Under the pieces are notes generated by a model that was not told the origin of the DNA, searched no databases, and saw only the letters and a list, made by a program, of their open reading frames with translations. Shown here one piece after another: positions 48,068 to 59,756 of a stretch of 64,000 nt of DNA. Where the stretch lies: NCBI RefSeq assembly GCF_008831285.2, contig NC_045143.1:903503-967502 (forward strand). The letters are read 5' to 3'. Positions within the stretch are counted from its first letter, which is position 1. Each line of letters begins with the position of its first letter. Source of the DNA: Nymphaea colorata (lineage: Eukaryota > Streptophyta > Magnoliopsida > Nymphaeales > Nymphaeaceae). Made by a program: the position numbers and the translations under genes.

Positions 48068-50144
48068 TAACTGTAATTTTATTAGTGAAAATTAGTTACA
48101 AGAATTTTCTTTAATAACAATCTCACCTACTAAGACCGACGTCCACTTTTTCTTTTGGTTCCTTCCGTAATGATCAAATAACATCCTTCTTTTTCTGTTG
48201 GCATGGCAAAGGAAAGGCTGATAACCATTTGCCCTCGTGGAGGTGTCCTTATATTTCTTGCTGAGAAGGTATGGGATTTATTTCCTTGAAAATTGTGCAG
48301 CTTATTTCAGAACTCTCGACATAGAGCTCTATAACTATTCACAGTGTCCTACCAGCCTTGCCTACTTGTCTTCCTCGTTGCCTGGAAGCGTTGGAGATAA
48401 GAGATGATAAAACAGAGGGAAAAAGCCAAATCAGTACAAAAAAATACTTGTGACTTGCAGATTAAAATCCGCAAAGAAATCAAAACTAATAAAACCAGGT
48501 TGAAATCTGAAATATTGCCAGTTCACGTATGTATGAATTTACCTGGAGGTCACCTAATGGACAACAATGAAATACCGGTATCTGTCTCCATACTTAAAAC
48601 AGTTTTATTTTTCTGATATTAACCTTCTGTGCTTGTTGAACTCCATCAGTGATTCATGGGAAGGGTACTGCTCATATTTTTCCTGCAATTTTATGCGTTC
48701 AAGGTTCCAAGATGGTATAAGCAGTGACCGGTTATTGGCTTGGAGTAATAATTTTCATAGCTGAAGATGTGGCTTCTGACTGAAACCTTCCTAATTGAAA
48801 GGAGCGTTAAATTTCTGTACCAGGAAGAGAAGTCAATGAAACTATGATGACGATTCCAATTTCCAAGTTGTTTTCTCTGTTGGGACAAGTGCCGAAGAGC
48901 AGGCATCTTAAGTTCTTAGCTTCGATCATCTGGCAGCACACGTGCCGCCTGAGGGACATCTTGAAGGTAGAACGCGTTAAAAATTGTAATTGTACTTCTA
49001 CAATATAGGCCATAGAAGATTCAAACTTGTAAAGATACATTCAAACTTGGATATGACCTTAAAACGAGGTCTGGAAAGCAAACCTCGTTTTGAGGGTGTT
49101 TGGACTAACTCCAAACTGGGTTTTGCTGAAAACCCATTTTTTTTCAAAAACACTGTTTTCTTAAGGGTACTGTTCATTTGTTTCAAATAATTGCAACAAC
49201 CTTAGTTGTAAATCATGCTATGAGCAATCAATTCTTCTTGTTTATCAAATTAATTTACATATGTGATGTTTTTTATTTTAACCATTGAATACTTCTAATG
49301 GTTTTTATATGTGCCTCACATCATTAACACTCAGTATATAATATATAGTGGCTTCACAAGTGATAAACATCACTTTAGCACTTTTAGTTCATTTTCAGCT
49401 CTTTCCTTTTTAAATAATAATAATAATAATAAGCACTTATAGATAATATCAATAAAAATTATCTATAGTTTTCAAAAGCACAATGTAAAACTCATCTTTT
49501 GTCATCCAAACAAAAACCAAGTTTGAAAAAGGTGAAAGCCAGGTTTTTGACAGGTCATCCAAACACATAAAACTGGTTTCCAAAACTCATTAAAAAATAG
49601 GTTTTCAGAAAACCAAGTTTTCATAAAACCAATTTTTTCAAGGCTCTATCCAAACACAACCATAGTATTCGATTATTTAAATGTTTAACCCTTGCAACTT
49701 CAACTGAAAGGGGAAACAGAAAAATCAGCAAGTGGTATTTTTTTCACTTCCGTATAAATGAATGAAATGTATTACACATTTGGTGCGTTAGTATTACAAC
49801 AAATTAGGATCCCTCACAGAAATCTTAGGCGGTGCACCACTCAACTTATTGAACACCCAAAATCTGTGACGAAAACAGAAAATTTTGCTACCTTGGGCGT
49901 CTCCTGGGAGGATCTCGAAAACCGAGAGAAAGAATAATTGGTATGTCTGCGTCGATGATTCATCTATGTGCCGAGGAACAACTCTCAACCCAGCAGCTGA
50001 TTTGAATAAAAAACTCTCAGCAACCGAATCCATGAGAGGTCCCATTTTTCATAGCACCCAACCTGCACTCAACATGATGGTTCGTGCCCGGGCACCCCTT
50101 TTCCAAGAATATGCATGTTCTAGATGTGGAGATCGTTTTGCAGT
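48068..50144. other. Interval between convergent PPR genes
   Basis: Includes the presumed 3' untranslated regions of both flanking genes. About 49092-49661 resembles a MITE: its ends read 'gagggtgtttgga' and 'tatccaaacacaacc' (an inverted pair), and its interior is full of 'aaactggtttt'-like words. An AAT run is near 49418. No gene is recognised. Confidence 0.55.
49092..49661. mobile_element. Candidate MITE-like element, about 570 bp
   Basis: The terminal words 'gagggtgtttggac' and (reverse complement of the right end) 'ggttgtgtttggata' share 'gtgtttgga'. Internal sequence repeats 'ccaaactggg', 'aaaccaagttt' and 'aaaactggtttcc' in both orientations. No reading frame and no clear target duplication were seen. 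Confidence 0.4.
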
Positions 50145-52946
50145 TTAACCATTCTCTATGTTTCCAATCTTGCAGATTGCTTGAACAAGAGAATTATATG
50201 TAACCCTGTTTGGTAGAACCCCTCTTTTCATCATATCATCTCGCAACTCAAATGCATTGCGCAGATACCCATGTGCACAGCATCCATGTATCAAAATATT
50301 GTATGCCACTGTGTCAGGATTCAAACCCCTATTGAGCATGTCATTCCACAACCTAAAGGCTTCCCGTAAGTCACCCAGTTTGCAGTATTCATAAATAAGA
50401 ATTGAGTATGAGATGCAATCAGATGGCACCGCATCTTCCGTCATCTCTGCAAGAAGTTCAACTGCTTCTTTGATTTTACCACATCTGCAGAATCCCATTA
50501 TCATTATATTATAGGTGACTGTATTCGCTTGGAACTTGTAACGCATTCTTGAATGCAGATGGAGTGCCTCCCCCATTTTTCCTTCCCTGGCATAAAAATC
50601 AAGAAAACACCCAAAAGTCACCCTATTTGGTTGATTTTCTGTCACCAACATCTCCTTGCAGAGTAGCTCTGCTTTATTCACATGTCCTGCCTTACACAAG
50701 CCATTTATCATAACAGTGTAAGTTATCACGTTTGGGACGCATCCATGGATTATCATCTTCTCCCAGACCTTGAAGGCTTCGATCATGCTTCCCTGTTTGC
50801 AGTAAGAATCGATGATCGTTGTATAGATTATCTCATCAGGCGTCAATCCTCTTTTCTCCATGTCTTCCAAAACCTTGGCCAATTCCTGCATTTCGTTGCT
50901 CTTGCAAATGCCAGAAATAAGCACACCATAGCAGACGAGATCCAGTTTAAATCCTCTTTCTTCCATCTGCCTACAGACCGTGTACGCATCCTTCATTCTT
51001 CCTTCCCCACAGTATCCATGGAGAAGAGCGGTATAGCACATTGCGTTTAGCCCTTTATAATTAGCTTTATAGATATCATCAATGAATTGCTTAGCCTCTG
51101 AAACTCTTCCAGACATACAGAGAGCACTAATCAGAGGCCGGTAAGTATACGAGTCAGGTTCAAGACCCCTCTGAACCATCTCCTCTAACAGCTCGAAGGC
51201 TTTCTTAGTGTTACCTGCCCTACAATATCCATCTACAAGAACGTTGTACGTAACCTCATTTGGCTTCATTTTCAGTTCCAACATTTCATCGAACAACTCG
51301 TGAGCCTCGACCATCCTATTTGATCGGGAAAGACCGCCTATCAGTGCAGTGAAAGTGTAAGTATTTGGTGACACAGCTCGATAAGACATTTCGGACCAGA
51401 GCTTGAGTGCACTTCCAAGATCCCCAACCGTGGAATATCCGCTTATCATTGACGTGTAAGTAACTACAGTTGGTGACAATCCCTTACCAATCATCTCCGT
51501 AAACAAATGCTCTGCCTTCTGCATTTTTCCTAACTTAGAGTATGCATGGATCAGAGAATTGTACGGGTAAACTGTCATCTTAATCCCTTTGTCCACCATC
51601 TGTTCAAATAGAAGAAGGCCATCATTCAATCTGGCACTTTTGCAGTACGAATCAATCAGAATTGAGTACGTAACGTCATTGGCGATTAGACCTTTCTTCT
51701 CCATCCGATGAAAGAGATCCTCGGCATTATTCAACTTTCCTCTCTTACACAATGAATTAAGCAACGCATTGTATGCGAAGAGATTGGGTATGATGCCATG
51801 TTTCCCGAGAACGCCAACAATTTCAAATGCTTTCTCAGTGTTGCCTTTACTTCTCAAGCCATCGATAACACGAGAGCAAGCAGCTTCGCTCGGAAGAATT
51901 CCATTCCCAATCATCTCCTCAATTAATTCCACCGCAGCATAAACATCCCCCAGCTTACACAGGCCTAAAACGATGGTGCAATACGTAACGACATCTGCAT
52001 TGAATCCCTTAGTTGCCAGTGATTTCTTGACCTCAATGGCATCTCGAACTTTCCCAACCTTGCACAAGCCATGGATCAAGATATTGTAGATGATAATGCT
52101 ATAAATTAGACCATTCACCTCAGCTTCAGCCAGCAAAACCTTAGCTCTATCAACGTCCCTGCGCTCGCAAAGACACCGAACCATCAAAGTATACACAGAA
52201 CCATCCGGCCGAAGACCAGCTTCGACGAGCTCTCCGTACATTTTCTCCGCAAGGTCGAATCGCCTGATACCCAGCAGAGCATTCAGAACCTCACAGAACG
52301 CCCTCACACTCGGCGACAATCCATGACCCTTCATAAACTCTAAAACCCTAACTGCGTGCAAAACCTTGCGATTCTGGACGTAGGCCCAAATTAATAGATC
52401 AAAGCCGGAAGTGGACGAAAGCCCGCACCTTGTTCTGGAGACCATCAGCGACCCGCAAACCTCCGTTGGCGCCACCGGTCGGAGGAGCAGCGACTGAAGA
52501 ACCGAGGACGCCGGCCAGAAGAGGTCGGACTCAAGCAGGGTAACGATTAGGATGCAAAATGCAAGCGTCGAGTGATCGAACTTCCGGTGAAGCGACAGGA
52601 AATTGAAAAACCCAAGGGCAAGCTTCGCATCGTCTAGAGTTTCGATGAGGACATCCTCCACGTGCCGTGGCTTCAGATTCCGCGCGACGAAGGGGTTATC
52701 GAGGGAGAGGGCCCAGTTGCGCCGGTCACCTCGAACGATTGCACTGACGATCGGCAAGAAGCCGCTTTCCCGCTCTTCTTCCGCCGGCGAGAAGCAGAAA
52801 CGCCTCGCCCCAATGAGGAAGAGACGGCGTCGGCGATCGGCATCGGTGCGGCCAATCCTTAATCCTCCACCAGGGAGGACCTCATTCCTGAAAAGGGCAG
52901 CGATTGAAGTTGGCGGCAAACGCACAAGATGGATATCTGGCGGCAT
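50145..52946 (-). CDS. P-class pentatricopeptide repeat protein, At5g59900 type
   Basis: An intronless 933-residue frame with ATG at 52946 and TAA at 50145. The first ~60 residues are Arg-rich and poor in acids (RTDADRRRRLFLIGARRFCF), which suits a mitochondrial presequence; this targeting is inferred. A conserved pre-repeat segment (HVEDVLIETLDDAKLALGFF, LHRKFDHSTLAFCILI, LFWPASSVLQSLLLR) matches what I know of Arabidopsis At5g59900, which is about 907 residues. From about residue 180, 21 full PPR motifs and one partial run to the end, which stops at ICKIGNIENG. There are no E/DYW editing domains. The protein would bind organelle RNA, but no target is known to me. The gene converges on the MEE40-like PPR gene with about 2.1 kb between stops. 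No frameshift or loss is visible. Confidence 0.93.
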   Translation of the reverse strand: MPPDIHLVRLPPTSIAALFRNEVLPGGGLRIGRTDADRRRRLFLIGARRFCFSPAEEERESGFLPIVSAIVRGDRRNWALSLDNPFVARNLKPRHVEDVLIETLDDAKLALGFFNFLSLHRKFDHSTLAFCILIVTLLESDLFWPASSVLQSLLLRPVAPTEVCGSLMVSRTRCGLSSTSGFDLLIWAYVQNRKVLHAVRVLEFMKGHGLSPSVRAFCEVLNALLGIRRFDLAEKMYGELVEAGLRPDGSVYTLMVRCLCERRDVDRAKVLLAEAEVNGLIYSIIIYNILIHGLCKVGKVRDAIEVKKSLATKGFNADVVTYCTIVLGLCKLGDVYAAVELIEEMIGNGILPSEAACSRVIDGLRSKGNTEKAFEIVGVLGKHGIIPNLFAYNALLNSLCKRGKLNNAEDLFHRMEKKGLIANDVTYSILIDSYCKSARLNDGLLLFEQMVDKGIKMTVYPYNSLIHAYSKLGKMQKAEHLFTEMIGKGLSPTVVTYTSMISGYSTVGDLGSALKLWSEMSYRAVSPNTYTFTALIGGLSRSNRMVEAHELFDEMLELKMKPNEVTYNVLVDGYCRAGNTKKAFELLEEMVQRGLEPDSYTYRPLISALCMSGRVSEAKQFIDDIYKANYKGLNAMCYTALLHGYCGEGRMKDAYTVCRQMEERGFKLDLVCYGVLISGICKSNEMQELAKVLEDMEKRGLTPDEIIYTTIIDSYCKQGSMIEAFKVWEKMIIHGCVPNVITYTVMINGLCKAGHVNKAELLCKEMLVTENQPNRVTFGCFLDFYAREGKMGEALHLHSRMRYKFQANTVTYNIMIMGFCRCGKIKEAVELLAEMTEDAVPSDCISYSILIYEYCKLGDLREAFRLWNDMLNRGLNPDTVAYNILIHGCCAHGYLRNAFELRDDMMKRGVLPNRVTYNSLVQAICKIGNIENG

Positions 52947-53745
52947 TACACCGGCTACATTAGTTCTTCCGGTACCGCCCTTATCGCCGGAGTCCGGCGT
53001 TCCGGAGAGTTCAAGCTTGGCGCGTCATCCCCATCCCTTCTCTCCATCTCTACTCACCGAGCGCGAGCAACTTCGAAAATAGGTTCGGATTCCTGTAAGC
53101 AACACTCAAGTCCAAAACCAAAATCTAAACACGATGACGCCTAAGATTTGGGCAAACAACAAACTAAACCATCGTTCAACCCGTTTCGAAATTCGAAGCG
53201 AACAACAGTCGTCCAATATTTCGGAGGGAAAAAAACGTTACTTTTTTTTTTAGAAAAATAACACAAATAACTCTCTTCCAATAAAAATAATTATTTCATT
53301 AATTTAAGTGATTTTTTAGACAACAATAACAATTTAGTATTGTTTAGTAAATCTATCTTAATATATTCATGAAACACTATAATACAATATTCTATAAACC
53401 TACCTCAATTTGTTTGGCATATTTATGAAACAATAACAAGCTATTGCAATTGCCTAGCCGCTCTTTATGGGAATTATTTTTCATCATTTTATATCAAAAA
53501 GTAACTTTAGGTGGTTATTTAAAAAATCCTTTTAAATATTGAGTGTTTATACACTTGAGCTTTTATAATTTCACTCTCTTTAAAAGTAGACGTCCTAGTC
53601 TGTTGAACTTTTAAAAACAACTTCAACCTTTTTTATCAATTGCAAAATTTCAAAACAAAACAGTGTAGAATATTGGATTTTACATGTTTTAAATTTACTC
53701 AAAAGAAGCAAACAAACTAAAGGCTGAAAAATATGGGGCTTAGCC
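52947..53745. other. PPR 5' flank and AT-rich intergenic DNA
   Basis: The first 150 bases are GC-rich and represent the PPR gene's presumed 5' untranslated region. Beyond about 53.2 kb the sequence is AT-rich, with no TATA box or gene that I can support. Confidence 0.5.
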
Positions 53746-54991
53746 CCTTAGGTTTACACTCCAATTGTTGAAATTATTCCCAAAATTAGGTGAAAAAGTT
53801 GAACATTTCCTAGTTATATCAAGCATTCGAGTGAAAATAATTTCACAATATGTAAAAGGTTATCTAAGCAATCAAACATGGCCTTGGGTATATTTTTGTT
53901 CCGATCTCTCAACAAACACGAATAAATTGTACTATTAGGTGAATCAAGAATAAATTGTACTCATTTTGTTCAACCACTGGTTCATCAAATACTCTCTCAA
54001 CAAGTTGTTGTCTCCATTATATTTGGGTGTGTCCAAGCATGTGGTGAACACACAACCCTATAAGTTTACCCTCCAATTCCTGAAATTGTTCCAAAATTAG
54101 GTGAAAAAGTTAAACATTTTCTAGTTATATCAAGCATTCGAGTGAAAATAATTTCACAAAATGTAAAAGGTTATCTAAGAAATCAAACATGGCCTTGGGT
54201 ATATTTTTGTCCTGATTTCTCAACAAACACGAATAAATTGTACTATTAGGTGAATCAAGAATAAATTGTACTCATTTGGTTCAACCACTCGTTCATCAAA
54301 TACTCTCTCAACAGGTTGTTGTCTCCATTATGTTTGGGTGTGTCCAAGCATGTGGTGAACAAACAATCCTATAAGTTTACCCTCCAATTCCTGAAATTGT
54401 TTCCAAAATTAGGTGAAAAAGTTGGACATTTCCTAGTTATATCAAGCATTCTAGTGAAAATATTTTCACAATGTGTAAAAGGTTATCTAAGCAATTGCAT
54501 TGGGTATATTTTTGTCATGGTCTCTCAACAAACATGAATAAATTGTACTATTAGGTGAATCAAGAATAAATTGTACTCATTTGGTTCAACCACTCGTTCA
54601 TCAAATACTCTCTCAACGGGTTGCTGTCTTCATTATGTTTGGGTGTGTCCAAGCATGTGGTGAATACACAACCCTATAAGTTTACCCTTCAATTCCTGAA
54701 ATTGTTCCCAAAATTAGGTGAAAAAGTTGGACATTTCGTAGTTATATCAAGCATTCGAGTGAAAATAATTTCACAATATGTAAAAGGTTATCTAAGCAAT
54801 CAAACATGGTCTTGGGTATATTTTTGTCTCTATCTCTCAACAAACACGAATAAATTGTACTATTAGGTGAATCAAGAATAAATTGTACTCATTTGGTTCA
54901 ACCACTCGTTCATCAAATACTTTCTCAACAAGTTGCTGTCTCCATTATGTTTGGGTGTGTCCAAGCATGTGGTGAACACACAACCCTATAA
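53746..54991. repeat. Tandem array, four units of about 311 bp
   Basis: The phrase 'gtttac(a/c)ctccaatt' recurs at 53752, 54064, 54375 and 54680, and its truncated counterpart 'agtttgcag' is at 54991. Spacings are 312, 311, 305 and 312 bases. Each unit contains, in the same order, 'aaattaggtgaaaaagtt', 'caagcattcgagtgaaaat', 'gtaaaaggttatctaagcaa', 'cgaataaattgtactatt' and 'tttgggtgtgtccaagcatg'. Point differences and small deletions separate the copies (unit 3 lacks a few bases after 'gcaatt'). Two units happen to be open for 70-80 codons and give similar peptides, but there is no start context and no codon bias, so these are taken as non-coding. Confidence 0.92.
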
Positions 54992-56850
54992 GTTTGCAGC
55001 AATGATAAAGTGAGCATAGTTGGCAAACTCTCCAGGCTGACTCAGGAACTTCCTGGTTCAATTCGGATATCCTATAAATCCGGCCACGAGTTAAGGTTTG
55101 GGCTGACTAGCACTTGACTCAACATGACCTAGCCCAACTCGGCCCGACTCACCCAGAATCGCCTAATTCGGTTGCAATAAATATAAAGATACTAGGTTAT
55201 GTAAATTTAAGAATGTCAGTGGATCAGATTTGAATCAGGTGTATTTTTACCATGTCTTCCTTTTTCATATATTCACACATTCAAATTTCAATCCACATTC
55301 AGATACAAATGAAATAAAGACATATCTGAATCCAAATTTGAAATCCAATTTCATGATTCGAATCTGATTTTACATTACTTTGAAATGTAAGCTTGTTGTT
55401 TGAAACTAAATCTAATCTAAATCTGAACCCGGTCAGATATTTGTCATTTCTTCAATCAAAATCCAGTTCGATTTCTTAGTGGGATATTAATTTTTCTATA
55501 TCCAACAATTTAGTCTGATATATGATCCAAATCAAATAATAGTGACATCGTGTCTTGAATGTCTTCCACAAAGCAATGCTAATGACTCAACTCAATTACA
55601 AAAATCTTGAATGTCTTCCACAATGTAACCCAAGTAAGGTTTTGTTAAGCTGCCAAATCATATTTGGTTTCAGTTGATTCGATTTTTTTCTTAATAATAT
55701 GTATGGTTTGTTAAACCAAGATTAAGATCCATACATGTGATTCGAACCCTCCACAGTTAGAACTTGAATATAAGGTTTTTGGGGAAAAAAACATGAATCC
55801 AAATTTTTGGGGAATTTTAGATCTTATGTTTAAAAAATGCACCGTAGATGTATTGGAGCCTAAGTCACACGGATACTGGTACAATACGGGTACGAATACA
55901 GGGATACGGGTATGGATACAACAAATTTTAATTTTTTAGGATACGCGGATACAGCTAATTTTATATTATCAAATGATAAAATGAAAAAAAAAACATTAAA
56001 CTAAAACTAATAGTTCATCACAAAAAACATTAAACTATCCGCCATCTTTGCCCATGATCTGCTGCTGCTGCATAAACCCTTAAAGGCACAGAACTCATCA
56101 GGTGAAAGAGAAAAAGAAAGGTCGATAAAAAAGAAATCGGGTTTTCTTTAACGGGTTCGAATCGGGTTTGACCCAAACCCGATCCAGACGTATCCAAGGA
56201 GTATCAGTATCGGGATTCAGGTATCGAAGTATAGATACGAATACGTGGGCCAAACCCAAGTATCTGTGTGACATTATTTGGAGCTTAGTCCACTTTGATT
56301 CCAGACTTATCATTCAAAAGTCCATACTTGTGATTCTATCCTATAGGTGAATTTTTCATTTTAGAATTTTGTAAATTTTTCACCTCTCTTTATAACACAT
56401 GTCATGAAGGTTTTAATCCATCAATTGTAGAATTTTAATTCATGTTATATTAAACACGTCAGAATCAAAATTTCAGACTATCAAATAATAAAAGAAACTA
56501 GAACTGAAATTTTCATTTCAGTTATAGTTTGACATGAAATTTTGTGTTTTAAAGTTTTATTATAGAATCAAAATTCAAGGCTATCAAACGCCCCCACCCT
56601 CAAGTTTATGTGTTTGAGTAACTCAAATGTACCATCGAGACACTCTATCTCTACTATGAAAAGTTGTAAACAAACACCCAATTAAGCATCATTAATAAAT
56701 TAGGGCACGTTTGGGTGACATTTTTTTGAGCAAACACGTCCCTGAAGATGGCCCATTTTTCCGGTGACACGTTTGAGAGGAAAACCTGGATCTAATTGAA
56801 AGTGGCAATACCGTGATATCCACGATGGCAGATCGTAGTTTCTCGAATTC
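54992..56850. other. Intergenic DNA with dispersed repeat words
   Basis: Around 55.02-55.15 kb is a GC-richer repeat ('tagcccaactcggcccgactc'-like) similar in style to 30978-31120. 55.2-55.5 kb has 'gattcagat' words. Around 56.69 kb, 'agggcacgtttgggtgac' is a MITE-like terminus. No gene is recognised. Confidence 0.5.
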
Positions 56851-56950
56851 CCATGTCCGATTTTCGCCACGAGGCTAGTGGATCCGTGACGATGGCGCGG
56901 AGATCCGGAGACCGTCGATATCTCGGAGACGATCAACCGCCAAGAGCGCG

Positions 56951-57016
56951 CCACGTCAACAATCCGCAGCGAACCCCGAGCAACCAATGGAATCCTTTGC
57001 CTCATCTCTATATATT
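56951..57016 (+). promoter_or_regulatory. Histone H2B promoter elements
   Basis: Upstream of the H2B start are CCACGTCA at 56951-56958 (the ACGTCA hexamer of plant S-phase histone promoters), a CCAAT box at 56984-56988 and a TATA-like TATATATT at 57009-57016, about 110 bases before the ATG. Order and spacing suit a cell-cycle-regulated histone gene. A degenerate octamer-like 'aatccgca' lies at 56961. Confidence 0.65.
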
Positions 57017-57125
57017 CATTTCCGATACCTTCTCCCTCAACCCACGAAATTCTCCTCGTTTTCCCTCGCTTTCCTTTCTACCTGTAATTTCCTTCGCCGT
57101 TTTAGTTTTCCAATCGTAGAGAGAG

Positions 57126-57581
57126 ATGGCGCCTAAGGGCGAGAAGAAGCCAGCGGAGAAGAAGCCGGCGGCCGAGAAGCCGACGGAGGAGAAGAAGACG
57201 GTGGCAGAGAAGGCTCCCGCCGAGAAGAAGCCGAAGGCGGAAAAGCGGCTGCCTAAGGAAGGCGCTGCCGGTGACAAGAAGAAGAAGAAGAAGGCAAAGA
57301 AGAGCACCGAGACGTACAAGATCTACATATTCAAGGTGCTGAAGCAGGTGCATCCCGACATTGGCATATCCAGCAAGGCCATGGGAATCATGAACTCCTT
57401 CATCAACGACATTTTCGAGAAGCTCGCCCAGGAGGCCTCCCGTCTCGCCCGGTACAACAAGAAGCCCACAATCACTTCCCGGGAGATCCAGACCTCCGTC
57501 CGCCTCGTGCTCCCTGGGGAGCTTGCGAAGCACGCCGTCTCCGAAGGGACCAAGGCCGTCACCAAGTACACGAGCTCTTGA
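57126..57581 (+). CDS. Histone H2B
   Basis: An intronless frame of 151 residues, as usual for plant core histones. The N-terminal tail (1-58) is Lys/Ala/Pro/Glu-rich with repeats such as [10 protein letters not shown], typical of long plant H2B tails. The histone fold follows: [59 protein letters not shown], then [17 protein letters not shown]. The C-terminus is [13 protein letters not shown]; Lys147 corresponds to the monoubiquitination site used in transcription elongation. H2B pairs with H2A and sits in the nucleosome. The ATG at 57126 is preceded by 'gagag' and the TATA-like box lies about 110 bases upstream. The frame is intact and shows no sign of being a pseudogene. Confidence 0.97.
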   Translation: MAPKGEKKPAEKKPAAEKPTEEKKTVAEKAPAEKKPKAEKRLPKEGAAGDKKKKKKAKKSTETYKIYIFKVLKQVHPDIGISSKAMGIMNSFINDIFEKLAQEASRLARYNKKPTITSREIQTSVRLVLPGELAKHAVSEGTKAVTKYTSS

Positions 57582-59705
57582 GCAGTTTTTCTAGGGGTCG
57601 TGGTTTCCTAGGGCTCTGATTTATGCCCTCGTTGACTTGAAAAATTAGTTGTTTCTCCTTTTCCTCTTCTTTTTTTGGTTGCGAAACTGTTTTGTATTTT
57701 ATCGTTTTGGAATGTAAAGAAATGGTCCTTTCCTCGCCTACTCTCCGCGTTCTTATGATTGTTTTTTTTTTTTTCTTTGGTTTGGAAGTTTATCGTCGTC
57801 TTCGCCTATCTTGAGCTGTATGGGATTCGATCGGAGGAGATTTAAGAGCCCTTGTTTCTTTTCCATTTCCTTTTATGTTTTTTCTGTTGCAATTTTCGTC
57901 TTCCACCGTCTCTGTTACGCGATCCAACACTTGAATGGGCGGGAAGATTTTCATGTTCTTTGGATTCACGATCATGTTTGGCGGTACTGGCGCGAAGTCA
58001 TGATTTTTCTTTTTTGGCGGTCTTTTTTCCGATTGGTATTGGTTGGTGTGGTAGAGGAAATTCAAATTTGAATTCCCTATTTCAGTTTTTTAGAAATGGA
58101 AACTGCGAGTGGGGTCATAAAAAGTTTTCTTGGACTAAGGGGCCGCCGAGAAAAAGAAGTCGTGTTTTTACCGTCCAGTTGCTAAAATTGCGTATCACCC
58201 TCTATTGTCATTTGCTCCTGAAACTTATTTGATACCGCTATCTTTATCACCGGAATTTATCATTCGTTGTGTCCATCTAAAGATTTATGCAGCGTGATGG
58301 ACGTTGGTTTTTTTCCTTGGTTGCGTCCATCGAAAGCCTTGATCAACGCAGCGGAATGGCCGTCTAAAGATATGATTCATCAACTTCCATGACAACGGAT
58401 GTTTAATAAATTTTAAAGACCATAGCATTCGTATTTTAAGATTGTGAAAAATCATGGGTTCAATTATTGGACTTGAAAATAAGCTTATGAAAGTAGTATT
58501 TCACATAAAAAAAGATCCAAAAACCAGTTTCCCTTTCTAGAGACTAGGTAAATATGGGTTTATCTACATCGAGGCCATTTAGATATGGCGTGATCATGGG
58601 ACTTAAGACCTGATCATATTCAAATTATAGATCAAACAACGCCATAATTCAGGCGAAATACTTGGCATGCTGGGAAGATCTATTACTGTATAAATAGACT
58701 CCCCAAAGCATCCGGGCATGAACTTGCAACGGCCAGACTTCAACTATTACTGTCATGAACAAATTAAAGCTACACTAGCTTTTTCAAACTAAGATAAGTG
58801 TAGTATCTGTTCTTATTATCAGTTTAAATCAAAGTACCAATCTGTCAAGATGTCTATGTATCAGGCGGAATATGCAAATAACAATTGCCTGTAGAAAGAA
58901 CAGCAGAATAGCTAGTGTTGAGCTCCCTGCTCAATATGACCAGCTAGGGCTAGCAGAGGACTATTTCTCCCTTGCCTTCATCCAGCATTCCTTTCCAATA
59001 GAAGCAAGCCTAGTGGCCTCCTTTCTAGTTTGTCCATACAGCCGTTGCTCTCCCTCATAATAATAATTCATCCTTGGTCTGGCTGCCGTCTTCTGGTCAT
59101 CCCCCAGATGGATATGCTACCTTGCAGATCTGGTAAATACGATTGTTTTACTCGAATAATAAGTTGAGGGTATGAATACATATAGGCAGACGCCCACGCA
59201 GACCCCTCACTTTCAACAGCGACTCAGGTGAGGTATATCTTTGGCGTCTCTCCACCTGCCCTTCGGCTACCAATTTCTTGCTCCGCAACTGGTATGAAAG
59301 CATCATCTTGGAAATCATTGAGCTTACAGTAGTTCTGCTTGACCAAACCATTCCCCACCATCCATTGTTAATCATGGAAGCCACTAAAGGAATGAAGGAA
59401 TCGTGCGTTCATGCCTTGGTATGCACGTATCAAGTTGACGAGCAGTATTGGTGGAAACCGAAAAGATTTATACAGTGGATTAAAATGTTGGGTTAACTGA
59501 AGACCAACAAAAGTTTTATTCAGCTGAATAGAGCGTCCAACTCGATCTTCAAGTTGGAGATCAAGGGTTCAATTCGTCATGGTGCTCATTTAACATACAC
59601 TAGGAACGACATGCAAAATAGGCAGGTCTAGACTTCTCCAAAACTGCAACAATATGCTGTTTGATTTCATAGTATCACAAAGAAGACACGCCAAAATCTG
59701 ATATG

Positions 59706-59756
<51 letters not shown>

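Noticed and set aside
52603-53082. 159-residue plus-strand open frame over the 5' end of the second PPR gene
   Set aside because: It is antisense to the strongly supported PPR N-terminus and rich in Arg, Ser and Pro because of GC content. It is a shadow frame.
54316-54866. Two similar 70-80 residue frames that could suggest a small duplicated gene family
   Set aside because: They are produced by the 311-bp tandem units. The other two units have stops in the same place, and there is no promoter or coding bias.
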